Positions 9,372 to 20,156 are shown, numbered from the stretch's first letter. The stretch: DNA of 64,000 bases from Tistrella mobilis KA081020-065 (GCF_000264455.2 NC_017956.1:1347501-1411500), one strand, 5' to 3'. The notes: generated from the sequence alone by a model not told the origin. Program-made: numbers and translations.

Positions 9372-10928
9372 TCATGCGACCACGCCGCTGCCATCCGGGC
9401 GCGGCGCCGGGCGTGCATGGGCGGGCAGGCGAATCGGCGGTTCGGTTCGTATGGCAAGACCGCCTTGCAGGCCCGAGACCGCGAGCACGTCGTCCATCAC
9501 CCGTGCCAGCGCCGCGGCGGTGCCGGGCGGCAGGGCGCGGGCGGTGCGCATCACCATGTCGACCCGGCCGGGAGCCGCCAGGCCGTCGAGCTGGATGTCG
9601 CCCAGACGGCTGAGCCGGGTTTCGACCACGAAACGGCAGATGCCGTCGCCGCGCCCGCCGCCGTCCCCGGTGCCGTCATCATCCCGGCGGGGCTGGTGGA
9701 TGTGGATCTGCACCGGGATGACGGTGGCATTGGCCCAGCTCGGGATCTGGACGCTGCGCCACTCACCGCCCAAGGCCTGACCGGCGGACGTCTGGGCGCC
9801 GCGGCCGGCGCCGTCGAACTCGGACAGTACGGCACGGGCCGTGTCGGCGGCGTCCAGCTCGTTCAGCTCGTCGGCGAGTTTGTCCGCGGCCGCGGGGCGG
9901 TTGCCCGAGAGCACCTGTTTCAGCAGCACCATCAGATTGGCGGCGAAATCCCGGCCGGGTGTCGGCAGCACGGGGGCCAGCAGGCGTTCGGCTGCGGCCG
10001 GATGCAGGGTGGCGATCAGTCGCGCGGCATCGGCCAGGGACTGCCAGTCGCCCGATGCCGAGGTTCCGGGAAGCGGAACGGCAGGCGCGCCGCCGGGGGT
10101 GGCACCGCTGCGGCCGGCGGGCGGGGCTTCGGGCGCCACCACCACCGCCAGTCGCGTGCCCGGCGGCGGCAACGGCCCGGGCCGGTCGATCGACAAAAGG
10201 CCGAGGGCGGTGGAGACCAGCATCCGGCCATTGCCGTCCCGGCCCAGCACCACGCCGGTCACACGGCTCGCCTCGGGCCCGTGTTCGGGGGCCGGGCGGA
10301 CCGGCGGCGCATCGTCGGCAGGGATGCGGGCGCTGCGGCCGGCCTCGGCCAGGATCAGCGCGCGGGTGCGCTGCGCCAGTTCGCGGGCGCCGGCCAGATC
10401 CTCTCCGGCCGCGACCGGATCGGCGGCCATCGTCGATGCGGGATCGGCCGGCATGGGGGCGGTGGGCTCCGCTTGCACGGCTGTGGTCGGGGCGGCGGGC
10501 TGCGCCGGGGAGGTCGGCAGGGGGGCCGCTGCCGGAGGGGGCGCCGCCGCCGGTGCGGGCGCCGGTGCCCAGAGCGGCCGGGCCACCGGTGCCGCCCCAT
10601 CCTCTGCCGGCCACCCGCCCGTCGGAACGTTGAGCGGCTGGAACCCGGCCGCCGACGCCTGCGGCAGCGCCGGGCGCGGCAAATCGGCCTCGGGCTGGCG
10701 GGGCTGGGACGCCGGTGCCTGGGCGGGCGTCTGATATGCCGTCGGCTCCGCATGGGGGACCGTCGCGCCGGTGGTTGGGGCCGTGCCGGGCCAGGCTTGC
10801 ATGGGTGGGGTCTGCACGGACGGAGCCTGTATGGACGGGGCCGGCGTGGGAGGGGCCTGGCGTGGAGGGGAGCTGGGCCGGCGGGCTGGCGGCAGGCCGG
10901 GTCGGATCGCCGCCATGGGCCGCGGCAT
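9372..10928 (-). CDS. FliK-like protein, C-terminal part (frame 2 of a frameshifted gene)
   Basis: Open frame of 518 codons whose first ~150 residues are Pro/Ala-rich and low complexity. It then carries a module GVVLGRDGNGRMLVSTALG (about residues 226-244) and a C-terminal globular region with RFVVETRLSRLGDIQLDGL and ALARVMDDVLAVSGLQGGL, resembling hook-length-control C-domains. The same module type occurs in the upstream open frame (VVLRGRDEAGRPLVRTPLGQ), so the two frames look like halves of one gene. The Met at 10928 has no good RBS and lies in low-complexity sequence, so independent translation is doubtful. The last part ends close to the unknown gene at 9303. See the N-terminal part and the finding on the frameshift. 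Confidence 0.65.
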   Translation of the reverse strand: MPRPMAAIRPGLPPARRPSSPPRQAPPTPAPSIQAPSVQTPPMQAWPGTAPTTGATVPHAEPTAYQTPAQAPASQPRQPEADLPRPALPQASAAGFQPLNVPTGGWPAEDGAAPVARPLWAPAPAPAAAPPPAAAPLPTSPAQPAAPTTAVQAEPTAPMPADPASTMAADPVAAGEDLAGARELAQRTRALILAEAGRSARIPADDAPPVRPAPEHGPEASRVTGVVLGRDGNGRMLVSTALGLLSIDRPGPLPPPGTRLAVVVAPEAPPAGRSGATPGGAPAVPLPGTSASGDWQSLADAARLIATLHPAAAERLLAPVLPTPGRDFAANLMVLLKQVLSGNRPAAADKLADELNELDAADTARAVLSEFDGAGRGAQTSAGQALGGEWRSVQIPSWANATVIPVQIHIHQPRRDDDGTGDGGGRGDGICRFVVETRLSRLGDIQLDGLAAPGRVDMVMRTARALPPGTAAALARVMDDVLAVSGLQGGLAIRTEPPIRLPAHARPAPRPDGSGVVA

Positions 10929-13233
10929 CAGGCGTCGCCAGGACCGAAGATCCAGCCGGGCCGGGCACGCGCGGGGCGGCTGCGTCGGCCGGCAGGGCTG
11001 CGGGGGCGGGGTGCTGGGCCGGCGACCGCTGAACGGCAGGGTCTGCCGGCATGGCCGCTTCAGGCTGCGGCACCGTCGGTTGGGTCACGGCCGAGGTGGC
11101 CGTCGCGGCAGGCGCGGCGCCGGCAGGTGGAGCACCGGCGCTGGCAGCCGCGGCAGGTGGCGCCTGGACATGCGGGGCTCCGGCGGCGGGTGCCTCCGGT
11201 GCGGAGGCTGTCGTGAACGGGCTCTGCACGGGCGGTGGTGCCTGCGGCGGGCGGGCGGCGGATGGCGGGGGCTGTGCAGCCTCTGGCGACGGTGCTGCGG
11301 ACATGGCCGGCGCCGGGGGTTCCCAGGCCGGGGGCTGCGGCGAGGAGGATGCCGGGCGCCAGGCGGTTTCAGCCGTTGCCACAGCCGGCCGGCCCGGTGC
11401 CGCGGGTTGCGGCTCCGGTGCGGCTTCCGGCGTGACATGTGGCCTCTGGGCGAGGCCTGGCGATGGCGGCGCAGCCGCTGGTGTGCCGGTGGGCGCGGAT
11501 GTCGGAGACGGCAATGTCGGGCCGGCGGCGCGGGGCGCGTCGGGGAGCTGCGCCAGCCAGGCGGTTGCACTGCCCGCGGGGGCCGGCGGCTGCGGCGGTT
11601 GTGTCGATGTCCATGGCTGCGGCCCGGCCGCGGGCGCCGGTGCCCGGCCATCGGATGGCAGGGGGGCGGGCATGCGGTGCGGCAGCGGGCCGCCTGCCGG
11701 ATCGGCCTGCCAGCCCGTCGCGGGCGCGGGCGGTTGCCAGGCGCCGGCCTGCATCGGGCTGGGATCGGGTGCTGCCATATGCGGTGGCGGCGCGGCTGCG
11801 GGTGCCGCTGCACCGGGCAGGGGCGGCGCCGGTGCGGGGACGGCAGGTGCGGCCAGACCCGGTGGAGGGGCCGGCATCGATGTGGCGCCGGTCGGGGCGC
11901 CGGTCGGGCCGGCCGGCGGCCAGGATGCAGGCGGCGGCGTGCCGCCGGTTGCAGGCCATGGCGAGCCTGCCGGCGCAGGGGGAACCGGTGTAGTGCTGCC
12001 TGGTGATGCTGCGGTCGGCAGGGGTTGGGGGGGAGCGGGCTGACCTGACGGTCCCGGCGCCGGTGCGGCCTGGCCGGGGAGGGGCGCCGGTGCCGCGGCT
12101 GTCGGTCCGGGCGCGAGGGCCGGCAGTTCCACTGACAGCAGGGTGAGACCGGTGCCGGCCGGTGCGCGGGCGGCCCATTCCACCAGCCGGGCGACCGGGT
12201 CGACGCCGGTCGGCTGGGGCCGGGGCGCCGTGCCAGTGGTTCCGCCCAGGGTTGTCGCGGCCGAGGACGTGGCGGCCCGGGATGTCGCGGCGGGATGGGG
12301 CAGCGGCGGCGACAGGCGGAGCGCCAGCAGGGCGCGGTCGCGCTGCGGTGTCGCGGCCGTCTCGGGATCGGGGGCTTCCGGATCGGGGGTGGGCAGGCCC
12401 ATCGCCTCGACCAATGCGCGGCCGGCGGCATCGAGCAGGGTGACCGGCACCCGGCCGCGATGATCCGGCAGGCGGCCGACCGAGGCATGGTCCACCCGTG
12501 CCAGAACCCCGTCATCGGCGAGCAGGCCGGCGGCGAAAGAGGGTGCCGGGGCGGCAGGCGGCGCGGCCCGTGCCGAGGCGGGCGCCGAGGGGGCTGGCGT
12601 GGCCGCCGTGGCAGAGGCGGGGGCAGAGGCGAGCGCCGTGCCGTCGCGCGGCGCCGCGGTCAGGGCCAGCTGGCCGAGCGGGGTGCGGACCAGCGGCCTG
12701 CCGGCCTCGTCGCGGCCGCGCAGAACCACCGGCAGGGCGATCCGGCCGGCGGTGTCTTCGGGCGGTGTGGGCTGGCGGACCTCGGACCCGCTGGTCGTGG
12801 CCGTCGTGCGGGCCGTGCCGTCGGGGCCGGTCAGGCGGGGATCGCCGGGGCGGCCGGTCTCGGATCCCTGGAGGCCGGTGGTGCCCTGCTGGCGGACGGG
12901 CCGGCCATCGGCGGTGGTGGCGGCCCGGCCGTCGGGGCTGCGCGGATCGGGGGGCGGTGCGTCCCCGGGGCGGCGGGGAAGCTGGCCGGGCGGCTGGTCG
13001 CCGGTGCCGGGGTTGCGGCCGCCGGTTGCATCGCGCTGCACGGCGCCGTCCTGCCGGCTGCCCGTCCGGCCGGGATCGCCCGCCGGGGTCTGGGAAGCCT
13101 GGCCCTGATCCGGCGCACGTCGCTGGCCCGCGCCGTCACGTCCTGTCGCCCCCTCTCGTCCACCGGCCGGGCGGCCGTCGACGGAGGTGCGGATCAGGGC
13201 GGCTGGGATGGCAGGCGGGATGATGTCGACCAT
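9763..13233 (-). CDS. FliK-like flagellar hook-length control protein, N-terminal part (frameshifted; true coding probably 10860-13233)
   Basis: Open frame of 1156 codons, but only about the first 790 look like protein. These start MVDIIPPAIPAALIRTSVDG and contain the module VVLRGRDEAGRPLVRTPLGQ (about 175-194), then RVPVTLLDAAGRALVEAMGL and a very long Pro/Ala tract. Beyond about base 10860 the translation becomes Arg/Gly/His-rich, which is what an out-of-frame reading of GC-rich coding DNA gives, while the neighbouring frame takes over as good protein. The change fits one extra base near the C-run of the minus-strand sequence CTCCCCTCC (about 10860-10875). Removing it would give one protein of about 1286 residues, like other long alphaproteobacterial FliK paralogues. 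Confidence 0.65.
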   Translation of the reverse strand: MVDIIPPAIPAALIRTSVDGRPAGGREGATGRDGAGQRRAPDQGQASQTPAGDPGRTGSRQDGAVQRDATGGRNPGTGDQPPGQLPRRPGDAPPPDPRSPDGRAATTADGRPVRQQGTTGLQGSETGRPGDPRLTGPDGTARTTATTSGSEVRQPTPPEDTAGRIALPVVLRGRDEAGRPLVRTPLGQLALTAAPRDGTALASAPASATAATPAPSAPASARAAPPAAPAPSFAAGLLADDGVLARVDHASVGRLPDHRGRVPVTLLDAAGRALVEAMGLPTPDPEAPDPETAATPQRDRALLALRLSPPLPHPAATSRAATSSAATTLGGTTGTAPRPQPTGVDPVARLVEWAARAPAGTGLTLLSVELPALAPGPTAAAPAPLPGQAAPAPGPSGQPAPPQPLPTAASPGSTTPVPPAPAGSPWPATGGTPPPASWPPAGPTGAPTGATSMPAPPPGLAAPAVPAPAPPLPGAAAPAAAPPPHMAAPDPSPMQAGAWQPPAPATGWQADPAGGPLPHRMPAPLPSDGRAPAPAAGPQPWTSTQPPQPPAPAGSATAWLAQLPDAPRAAGPTLPSPTSAPTGTPAAAPPSPGLAQRPHVTPEAAPEPQPAAPGRPAVATAETAWRPASSSPQPPAWEPPAPAMSAAPSPEAAQPPPSAARPPQAPPPVQSPFTTASAPEAPAAGAPHVQAPPAAAASAGAPPAGAAPAATATSAVTQPTVPQPEAAMPADPAVQRSPAQHPAPAALPADAAAPRVPGPAGSSVLATPDAAAHGGDPTRPAASPPAQLPSTPGPSHAGPVHTGSVRADPTHASLARHGPNHRRDGPPCGADGISDARPGTGVPAPPARGRFAAPGAAAGVGGRVPAAQRSDGRVAGRGWGGTGGPAALGTGARTGGGAPSGSGPPADLPGAARRPDHSRASGAHRPHAGRSRIDDGRRSGRGRRGSGRRPRTGAAHPRADPGRGRPQRPHPCRRCAAGPPGPRTRARGEPCDRRGAGPGRQWPDAGLHRPRPFVDRPARAVAAAGHATGGGGGARSPARRPQRCHPRRRACRSASRNLGIGRLAVPGRCRATDRHPASGRSRTPAGPRAADTRPGFRRQSDGAAETGALGQPPRGRGQTRRRAERAGRRRHGPCRTVRVRRRRPRRPDVRRSGLGR

Positions 13234-13257
13234 GGCGTCCCGGGCGGATGCGCGGAT

Positions 13258-13298
13258 GACCCGGCAGATTTTGCCGGGTCAGGGCAATTATTGCCGGG
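13258..13298. promoter_or_regulatory. Two tandem palindromes, candidate FlbD (ftr-like) activator sites
   Basis: A perfect palindrome CCCGGCA-GATTT-TGCCGGG (13260-13278, extended by one or two bases on each side) is followed by a weaker copy CAGGGCA-ATTAT-TGCCGGG (13280-13298). The centres are 20 bp apart, about two helical turns. They lie between a sigma-54-like promoter and the start of the FliK-like gene. The identical perfect palindrome occurs upstream of fliF. That FlbD binds it is inference from context. Confidence 0.55.
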
Positions 13299-13304
13299 TG
13301 CCAC

Positions 13305-13319
13305 GCAAGTTTCGTGCAG
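13305..13319 (-). promoter_or_regulatory. Near-consensus sigma-54 promoter before the FliK-like gene
   Basis: On the minus strand CTGCACG-AAAC-TTGC matches the sigma-54 consensus TGGCACG-N4-TTGC at all fixed positions except the first two bases, where one G of the -24 GG is missing. A start point near 13293 would leave about 60 bases of leader before the Met at 13233. Confidence 0.45.
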
Positions 13320-13346
13320 AAAACGCCCCGTCGGCCCTGTATTCCG

Positions 13347-14132
13347 TCAGAGGGTCAGTTCGCCGGCGATCTTGTCGACGTCCATGGCCGCCGGGGCGTT
13401 GGGGTGGCGGATGGTCAGCGGCGTCTGGCGGCGGATGGCCTCGCGCACCAGCTTGTCGCGGCGCACGATGCCGGCAAGCCTGGGCGCGACGCCCAGGAAG
13501 TTCTGGGCGGCATTGCGCAGGGTTTCATAGGTGCGGAAGCCGCCGGCCTGGCTGTCGGCCATGTTGACCACGATGCGCTGGTCGGCCTCGGGGTTGTCGC
13601 GCAGCATCGCCTTCACGAAGGCATAGGCATCGGTGATCGAGGTCGGCTCGTCGGTGGTCACCACCAGGGCGGTGCCGGCGGTGGCGGCCAGCGCCCGCAC
13701 CGACTGATCGAGCCCGGCGGCCAGATCGATCAGCACGGTATCATACTGGCGCGCGGCCTGAACGATGCCGAGGCGCAGCATGGCGACCCGTTCCGCCGGC
13801 AGCCGGCCCAGCGAGCCGGACCCCGAGCGGCCGGGCAGAATGTCGAAGCCGCCGGCCTCGTAGCTGCTGATCGCCTCGGCAAAGCCGATCCGGCCGGTGA
13901 CGACACCCGCCAGATCGGTGGGCGGCGTCAGCCCCAGCTGAACGTCGACATTGGCGAGGCCCAGATCGCCGTCGAACAGCAGCACCCGCCGCCCGCGGCG
14001 GGCGAGCGCGCCGGCGAGCGTGATCGAGAACCACGTCTTGCCGACGCCCCCCTTGCCGGAGGCGATGGCGACGACGTTGCGGGCGCGCAGCTTCGCGGCG
14101 GGATGTATGTGAACCGAACGGTCGACGTTCAT
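13347..14132 (-). CDS. flhG: Flagellar number regulator FlhG (MinD-like ATPase)
   Basis: A 261-residue ParA/MinD-type ATPase with deviant Walker A ASGKGGVGKT (about 24-33), FDGDLGLANVDVQLGL after strand 2, and DTVLIDLAAGLD as Walker B. The MinD-like fold next to flhF identifies FlhG (FleN), which limits flagellar number and acts on the FlhF GTPase at the membrane. I see no clear DQAxxLR activator motif in the short N-terminus. Start and flhF stop overlap by 4 bases (ATGA), indicating coupling. Confidence 0.9.
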   Translation of the reverse strand: MNVDRSVHIHPAAKLRARNVVAIASGKGGVGKTWFSITLAGALARRGRRVLLFDGDLGLANVDVQLGLTPPTDLAGVVTGRIGFAEAISSYEAGGFDILPGRSGSGSLGRLPAERVAMLRLGIVQAARQYDTVLIDLAAGLDQSVRALAATAGTALVVTTDEPTSITDAYAFVKAMLRDNPEADQRIVVNMADSQAGGFRTYETLRNAAQNFLGVAPRLAGIVRRDKLVREAIRRQTPLTIRHPNAPAAMDVDKIAGELTL

Positions 14133-15451
14133 GGGCGGATCTCGGCGTCTCGGTCGAGCTTGGCGGGGCGGAGGTTCAGCGGATCTCTAAGCAAGAGTTG
14201 CGCCAACCCGGTCGCGCTCAACGGGTTCAGTCCTTCGGAAACATGAGCGGTCACGCTGGCCTCCGACAGCCGGACGCGTGCCGCGGCGGCGGCGCAGATC
14301 ACTGCGCCCAATCGCCTGGCACCGTCGAGCCGGGTGCAGATCGCCCGTCTGGGATGCAGCACCGAGAAGGCGGCCCCCTGGTCGGCGGCCTCGAACGGGT
14401 CGATCCCGGCCGGCAGCACCAGCACGGGTTCCAGTTCGGCCGCATCGAGCAGGGTGGCGAGTTCCTCGGTCTCTTCGGTGAAGAAGGGGTTCACGCCGGC
14501 GGTATCCACCAGCAGGGTCATCGGCTCTCCCGCTGCGTCGGCCCGGGCACGGGCGGCGACGCGGGCCAGTTCCCGCGACGAGCCGGCGACCAGCAGGTCG
14601 ATGCCGAGCAGGCCGGTATAGGCGGCGAGCTGTTCCACCCCACCGGCGCGGATGGTATCGGCCGTCACCACCGTCAGCCGCCGGCCCTGGGTGAGGGCGC
14701 GGGCGGCGAGTTTGGCGACGGTCACGGTCTTGCCGGCGCCGGCAAGGCCGATCAGCGCCAGCGCCTGGGGCCGGCCGGCCGTGCGGCCAAGCGGGTCGAA
14801 ACCCACCACCCGGTCCAGCGCCTGGGCCAGCGCCCGATCCGGCGCCTCGCCCGCCCGCAGCCGTTCGCGGACCATGGCCAGCAGCCGCCGGCCGGTCTGG
14901 CCGCCGACACCATGGAAGGCGAGCGCCCGTTCGATCTGGGCGAGTTCTGGCGAGACCGCCTTGGAGACGGTCTCCGGATCCTCCTCTGCCGCAGCGGCTT
15001 CCCGGCGGGCGGTCGCAGCGGCGGCCGGCGTGATCGATGCGGTTTCCTCGCGCTCGAACTCCAGCTCGATCTCGTCGTCGACATCATCGGCGCGGCTGCG
15101 AAGCCCGGGCCGCGCCGGGGGCGAGGCGGGCGGCAGATCGGGGGGCGGTGCCGCCGGCGGCACGGCGCGCGGGCCGCTGCGCAAGGGCATCTCGGCCGCG
15201 CCCGGGCGCCTGCGACCGGCAGCGGCCCGGCGTTCGGCCAGCACCGCTTCCGCGGCCGGCACGGCGGCGGGCAGGCTGGCGGGCGTGGCGACGGAGGGTC
15301 GCGCGGCCCCATCCACCGCGGCGGTCACCACCACGCCGCGGCCGTCTTCGGCCGGCACGGTGGCGACGATGATCGCGTCCTCGCCCAGCACCTTGCGCAC
15401 CTCGGCAAGCGCCTGGGCCATGTTGCGGGCCTGGAAGGTCTTCAGCCGCAT
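14129..15451 (-). CDS. flhF: Flagellar placement SRP-type GTPase FlhF
   Basis: A 440-residue SRP-family GTPase that sets the pole of flagellar assembly. The N-terminal B-domain starts MRLKTFQARNMAQALAEVRK; a Pro/Ala-rich variable linker covers about 60-160; the NG domain has the P-loop GLAGAGKT (about 233-240), TADTIRAGGVEQL, and DTAG in LLVDTAGVNPF. It is the second gene after flhA on the same strand (85 bases apart) and overlaps flhG. Length and domain order are normal for the family. Confidence 0.92.
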   Translation of the reverse strand: MRLKTFQARNMAQALAEVRKVLGEDAIIVATVPAEDGRGVVVTAAVDGAARPSVATPASLPAAVPAAEAVLAERRAAAGRRRPGAAEMPLRSGPRAVPPAAPPPDLPPASPPARPGLRSRADDVDDEIELEFEREETASITPAAAATARREAAAAEEDPETVSKAVSPELAQIERALAFHGVGGQTGRRLLAMVRERLRAGEAPDRALAQALDRVVGFDPLGRTAGRPQALALIGLAGAGKTVTVAKLAARALTQGRRLTVVTADTIRAGGVEQLAAYTGLLGIDLLVAGSSRELARVAARARADAAGEPMTLLVDTAGVNPFFTEETEELATLLDAAELEPVLVLPAGIDPFEAADQGAAFSVLHPRRAICTRLDGARRLGAVICAAAAARVRLSEASVTAHVSEGLNPLSATGLAQLLLRDPLNLRPAKLDRDAEIRP

Positions 15452-15536
15452 GGGCAGACCTCCCGGGGCCGGTTGATGGCTGTCCGGCGGTCACCGGCCC
15501 GAAGGCGTCGGAGCTGAGACGTCGACAGCAAACTCA

Positions 15537-17690
15537 TCAGATCTGGGCCACCGTTCGGATGCGGGCGCGGGAATCGATCTCGTTCTGGGACATGACCACG
15601 GTCATGGGCCGGAAGCGCTCGATGATCGAACGGACATAGGGTCTGATCATGGGGCTGGTCAACAGCACCGGTGTCTCACCCAGCATCGCCTGACGCTCGA
15701 AGCTCTGCCGGACACGCGAAATGAACTCCTGAAGCTTGGTCGGCGCCATGGCCAGCTGTTTCTCGTCGCCCTGGCCGACCAGGCTCTCGGCGAAGGCATG
15801 CTCCCAATCGGGCGACAGCGTCACGATCGGCACATAACCCTGTTCCGAAATCACCGAGGCGCAGATCTGGCGGGCGAGCCTTGCGCGGACATGTTCGGTG
15901 ATCAGCATGGCGGACTGGGTATAGCTGCAGGCCTCCGACACGCCTTCCAGGATGGTCGGCATATCGCGGATCGAGATCCGCTCGCGCAGCAGGTTCTGCA
16001 GCACCCGCTGCAGCCCGCCGACCGTGATCTGGCTGGGCACGATCTCGGCCACGGTCTTCTGGTGGTCGGGGCCCAGCTCGTCGAGCAGTTTCTGCGTCTC
16101 CAGGCGCGAGAGCAGCTCGGGCATGTACTCTTTCACCATCTCGGTCAGATGGGTGGTGAGCACGGTTGCCGGGTCGACCACGGTCAGGCCGCGGAAATGT
16201 GCCTCTTCGCGCCGGGTCTCGTCCACCCATTTGGCCGGCAGGCCGAAAGTGGGCTCGGTGGTCTCTTCGCCGGGCAGCGAGATCGGCTCACCGCGCGGAT
16301 CCATCACCAGCAGCATGGCGGGGCGCAGCTCGCCGCGCCCGGCCTCGATCTCTTTCACGCGCAGGACATAGGTGTTGGCGGGCAGCTGCATATTGTCCTG
16401 GATGCGCACCGCCGGCATCACGAAGCCCAGATCGCCGGCGATCTGGCGGCGCAGCGCCTTGATCTGCTCGGTCAGCCGGTGGCCGCGCTCTTCCGAAATC
16501 AGCGGCAGCAGGCCATAGCCCAGCTCGATGCGGACCAGATCGATGTGCAGCGCCGAGGAAATCGGCTCGTCCATCGGCACGGCCGGCGGCGGGATGTCGG
16601 CCTCGGCGGCTTCCACCGCCAGACGCTGGCTGCGCTTCATCAGCCGCCAGGTCATGAAGCCCAGCACGACCGCGAAACCCCAGAAGGGCACGGTCGGGAT
16701 GCCGGGTAGAAGCCCCATGAACAGCAGCAGGCCGGCCGCGACGCCCAGCGCCTTGGGATAGCGGCCAAGCTGGCCGATGATCGCCTGGTCGGCGGTGCCG
16801 ATGATGCCGGATTTGGTGACCAGCAGGCCGGCGCCGGTGGAGATCAGCAGGGCCGGGATCTGCGAGACCAGACCGTCGCCGACGGTCAGCAGCGTATAGC
16901 TGCGCAGCGCCTCGTTGAAGGTGATGCCCTGCTGCACCGTGCCGATGATGATGCCGCCCACCACGTTGATCACGGTGATCAGCAGGCCGGCGATGGCATC
17001 GCCGCGCACGAATTTCGCCGCACCGTCCATGGCACCGAAGAAGGTGCTTTCGTCCTCCAGCTCTTTGCGCCGGGTGCGGGCGGCGGCCTCGTCGATCAGC
17101 CCGGCGGACAGGTCGGCGTCGATGGCCATCTGCTTGCCGGGCATGGCGTCCAGGCTGAAGCGCGCCGACACTTCGGCGATGCGGCCCGAACCCTTGGTGA
17201 TGACCACGAAATTGATCAGCACCAGGATGATGAAGACCACCACGCCGATCAGGAAGTTGCCACCCATCACGAACTGGCCGAAGGCCTCGATCACCTGGCC
17301 GGCGGCCGATGTGCCCTCGTGGCCATGGCTCAGGATCAGGCGCGTCGAGGCGATGTTCAGCGCCAGGCGGAACATCGTCGAGACCAGAAGGATGGTCGGG
17401 AAAGAGCTGAAATCCAGCGGTTTCTGGATGAACAGCGTGATCAGCAGGATGACGACCGACAGGCTGATCGACATCGACAGCAGCAGGTCGAGCGTCCAGG
17501 TCGGCACCGGAAAGATCATGACGATCAGGATGCCGAGCATGCCCAGCGCCACGACCAGATCGGCACTGCCGAGCATGGCGCCAAGCCGGCCGAGCAGGCC
17601 GCCGCCGCCACCGCCCGGCCCGCCGCCCTGCGGCATGCCGCCGGGGCCGCGTCCGGTCACGGGTGTCGGAAGACCGCCTCGTTCAGCCAT
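15537..17690 (-). CDS. flhA: Flagellar export gate protein FlhA
   Basis: A 717-residue export gate component. The N-terminal half (about 50-350) has eight hydrophobic helices, the conserved cytoplasmic stretch AEVSARFSLDAMPGKQMAID, and then a large cytoplasmic domain to the C-terminus that docks export substrates and FliI-FliJ. An unusual Gly-rich N-terminus (MPQGGGPGGGGGG, about 19-31) precedes helix 1; this is likely a lineage-specific tail. Gene order after flbD matches the Caulobacter fliF operon. Confidence 0.96.
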   Translation of the reverse strand: MAERGGLPTPVTGRGPGGMPQGGGPGGGGGGLLGRLGAMLGSADLVVALGMLGILIVMIFPVPTWTLDLLLSMSISLSVVILLITLFIQKPLDFSSFPTILLVSTMFRLALNIASTRLILSHGHEGTSAAGQVIEAFGQFVMGGNFLIGVVVFIILVLINFVVITKGSGRIAEVSARFSLDAMPGKQMAIDADLSAGLIDEAAARTRRKELEDESTFFGAMDGAAKFVRGDAIAGLLITVINVVGGIIIGTVQQGITFNEALRSYTLLTVGDGLVSQIPALLISTGAGLLVTKSGIIGTADQAIIGQLGRYPKALGVAAGLLLFMGLLPGIPTVPFWGFAVVLGFMTWRLMKRSQRLAVEAAEADIPPPAVPMDEPISSALHIDLVRIELGYGLLPLISEERGHRLTEQIKALRRQIAGDLGFVMPAVRIQDNMQLPANTYVLRVKEIEAGRGELRPAMLLVMDPRGEPISLPGEETTEPTFGLPAKWVDETRREEAHFRGLTVVDPATVLTTHLTEMVKEYMPELLSRLETQKLLDELGPDHQKTVAEIVPSQITVGGLQRVLQNLLRERISIRDMPTILEGVSEACSYTQSAMLITEHVRARLARQICASVISEQGYVPIVTLSPDWEHAFAESLVGQGDEKQLAMAPTKLQEFISRVRQSFERQAMLGETPVLLTSPMIRPYVRSIIERFRPMTVVMSQNEIDSRARIRTVAQI

Positions 17691-17744
17691 CGGTAGCAGC
17701 CTTGGTCATGCATCCATCCCCCGCCACGGTGTGATCGCCCCGGA

Positions 17745-19274
<1,530 letters not shown>

Positions 19275-19388
19275 CTCGGGGTTACTCCTGCCGCCGTTAC
19301 GCCCCGGGGGGCGTCACCGGCATTCTTGAACCGGAACTCGTCGTCTTGTGGGGTCGTTCCGCACGGGCGGCGGCCCCTGGTGTCTTGG

Positions 19389-20156
19389 TCAGTCGTAGAA
19401 CTGGATCCGCTTTGCCGGGGGCAGCATCGCGTTCAGGGTCAGCTCCAGCCGGCGGGGGTTCTCCTGCCGGCCGATCGAGGTCGCCCCCGCCAGAAAGATC
19501 TGCTTGAACATCTGCTCCTCCATGGAGTTGCGTTCCAGCTTGCCCGCCAGCGGGTTGAACACCATGTTCGCCAGCACCGCGCCGTAGAAGGTGGTGAGCA
19601 GCGCCACCGCCATCGCCGGGCCGATGGTGCTGGGGTCTTCCAGATTGCCCAGCATCTGCACCAGACCCACCAGCGTGCCGATCAGCCCCATCGCGGGCGC
19701 CACTTCGGCCGAACGCTTCAGGATCTGGGCCGACTGCATATGGCGATAGGCCATCTGCGAAATGTCGCGCTTCAGGATCCGCTCCACGTCTTCCACCGGT
19801 ATGCCGTCGACCACCATGCTCAATGCCTTGTGCAGGAAGGGTTCTCCCTGCAGCTGGGCCAGCGTCTGCTGCAGGCCCAGCACGCCCTTGCGCCGGGCCT
19901 GATCCGCCAGTTCCACCACCTGCATCGCCGCCTTCGACGGATCGACCGGCTTCGACACCATGGTCTTCACCAGCAGCTTCTGGGCCCGGATCACCTCGGC
20001 CAGAGAGAAGTTGACCATGGTGATGAAGAAGGTGCCGCCGATGACGATCAGGATCGACGGGATGTCGATGAAGGCGCCGACCGAGCCGCCGAGGATGATG
20101 GCCGCCGCCACCAGAAGGAAGCCGACGATAAGGCCGATGACGGTTGCGAGATCCAT
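19389..20156 (-). CDS. motA: Flagellar stator protein MotA (PomA-type)
   Basis: A 255-residue inner-membrane protein of the MotA/PomA ion-channel family. It has two N-terminal helices (TVIGLIVGFLLVAAAIIL and SILIVIGGTFFITMVNF), a cytoplasmic domain with charged residues for the rotor contact (about 55-155) and two C-terminal helices (GLIGTLVGLVQML and AMAVALLTTFYGAVLANM). No motB partner is adjacent, so it must lie elsewhere. Its insertion between fliN and flbD is a difference from the Caulobacter operon. H+ or Na+ use cannot be told from this subunit alone. Confidence 0.9.
   Translation of the reverse strand: MDLATVIGLIVGFLLVAAAIILGGSVGAFIDIPSILIVIGGTFFITMVNFSLAEVIRAQKLLVKTMVSKPVDPSKAAMQVVELADQARRKGVLGLQQTLAQLQGEPFLHKALSMVVDGIPVEDVERILKRDISQMAYRHMQSAQILKRSAEVAPAMGLIGTLVGLVQMLGNLEDPSTIGPAMAVALLTTFYGAVLANMVFNPLAGKLERNSMEEQMFKQIFLAGATSIGRQENPRRLELTLNAMLPPAKRIQFYD

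Noticed and set aside
10928-10930. Independent start of the FliK-like C-terminal frame at 10928
   Set aside because: No RBS, low-complexity surroundings, and the preceding frame fits as the missing N-terminus; kept only as a formal frame start.
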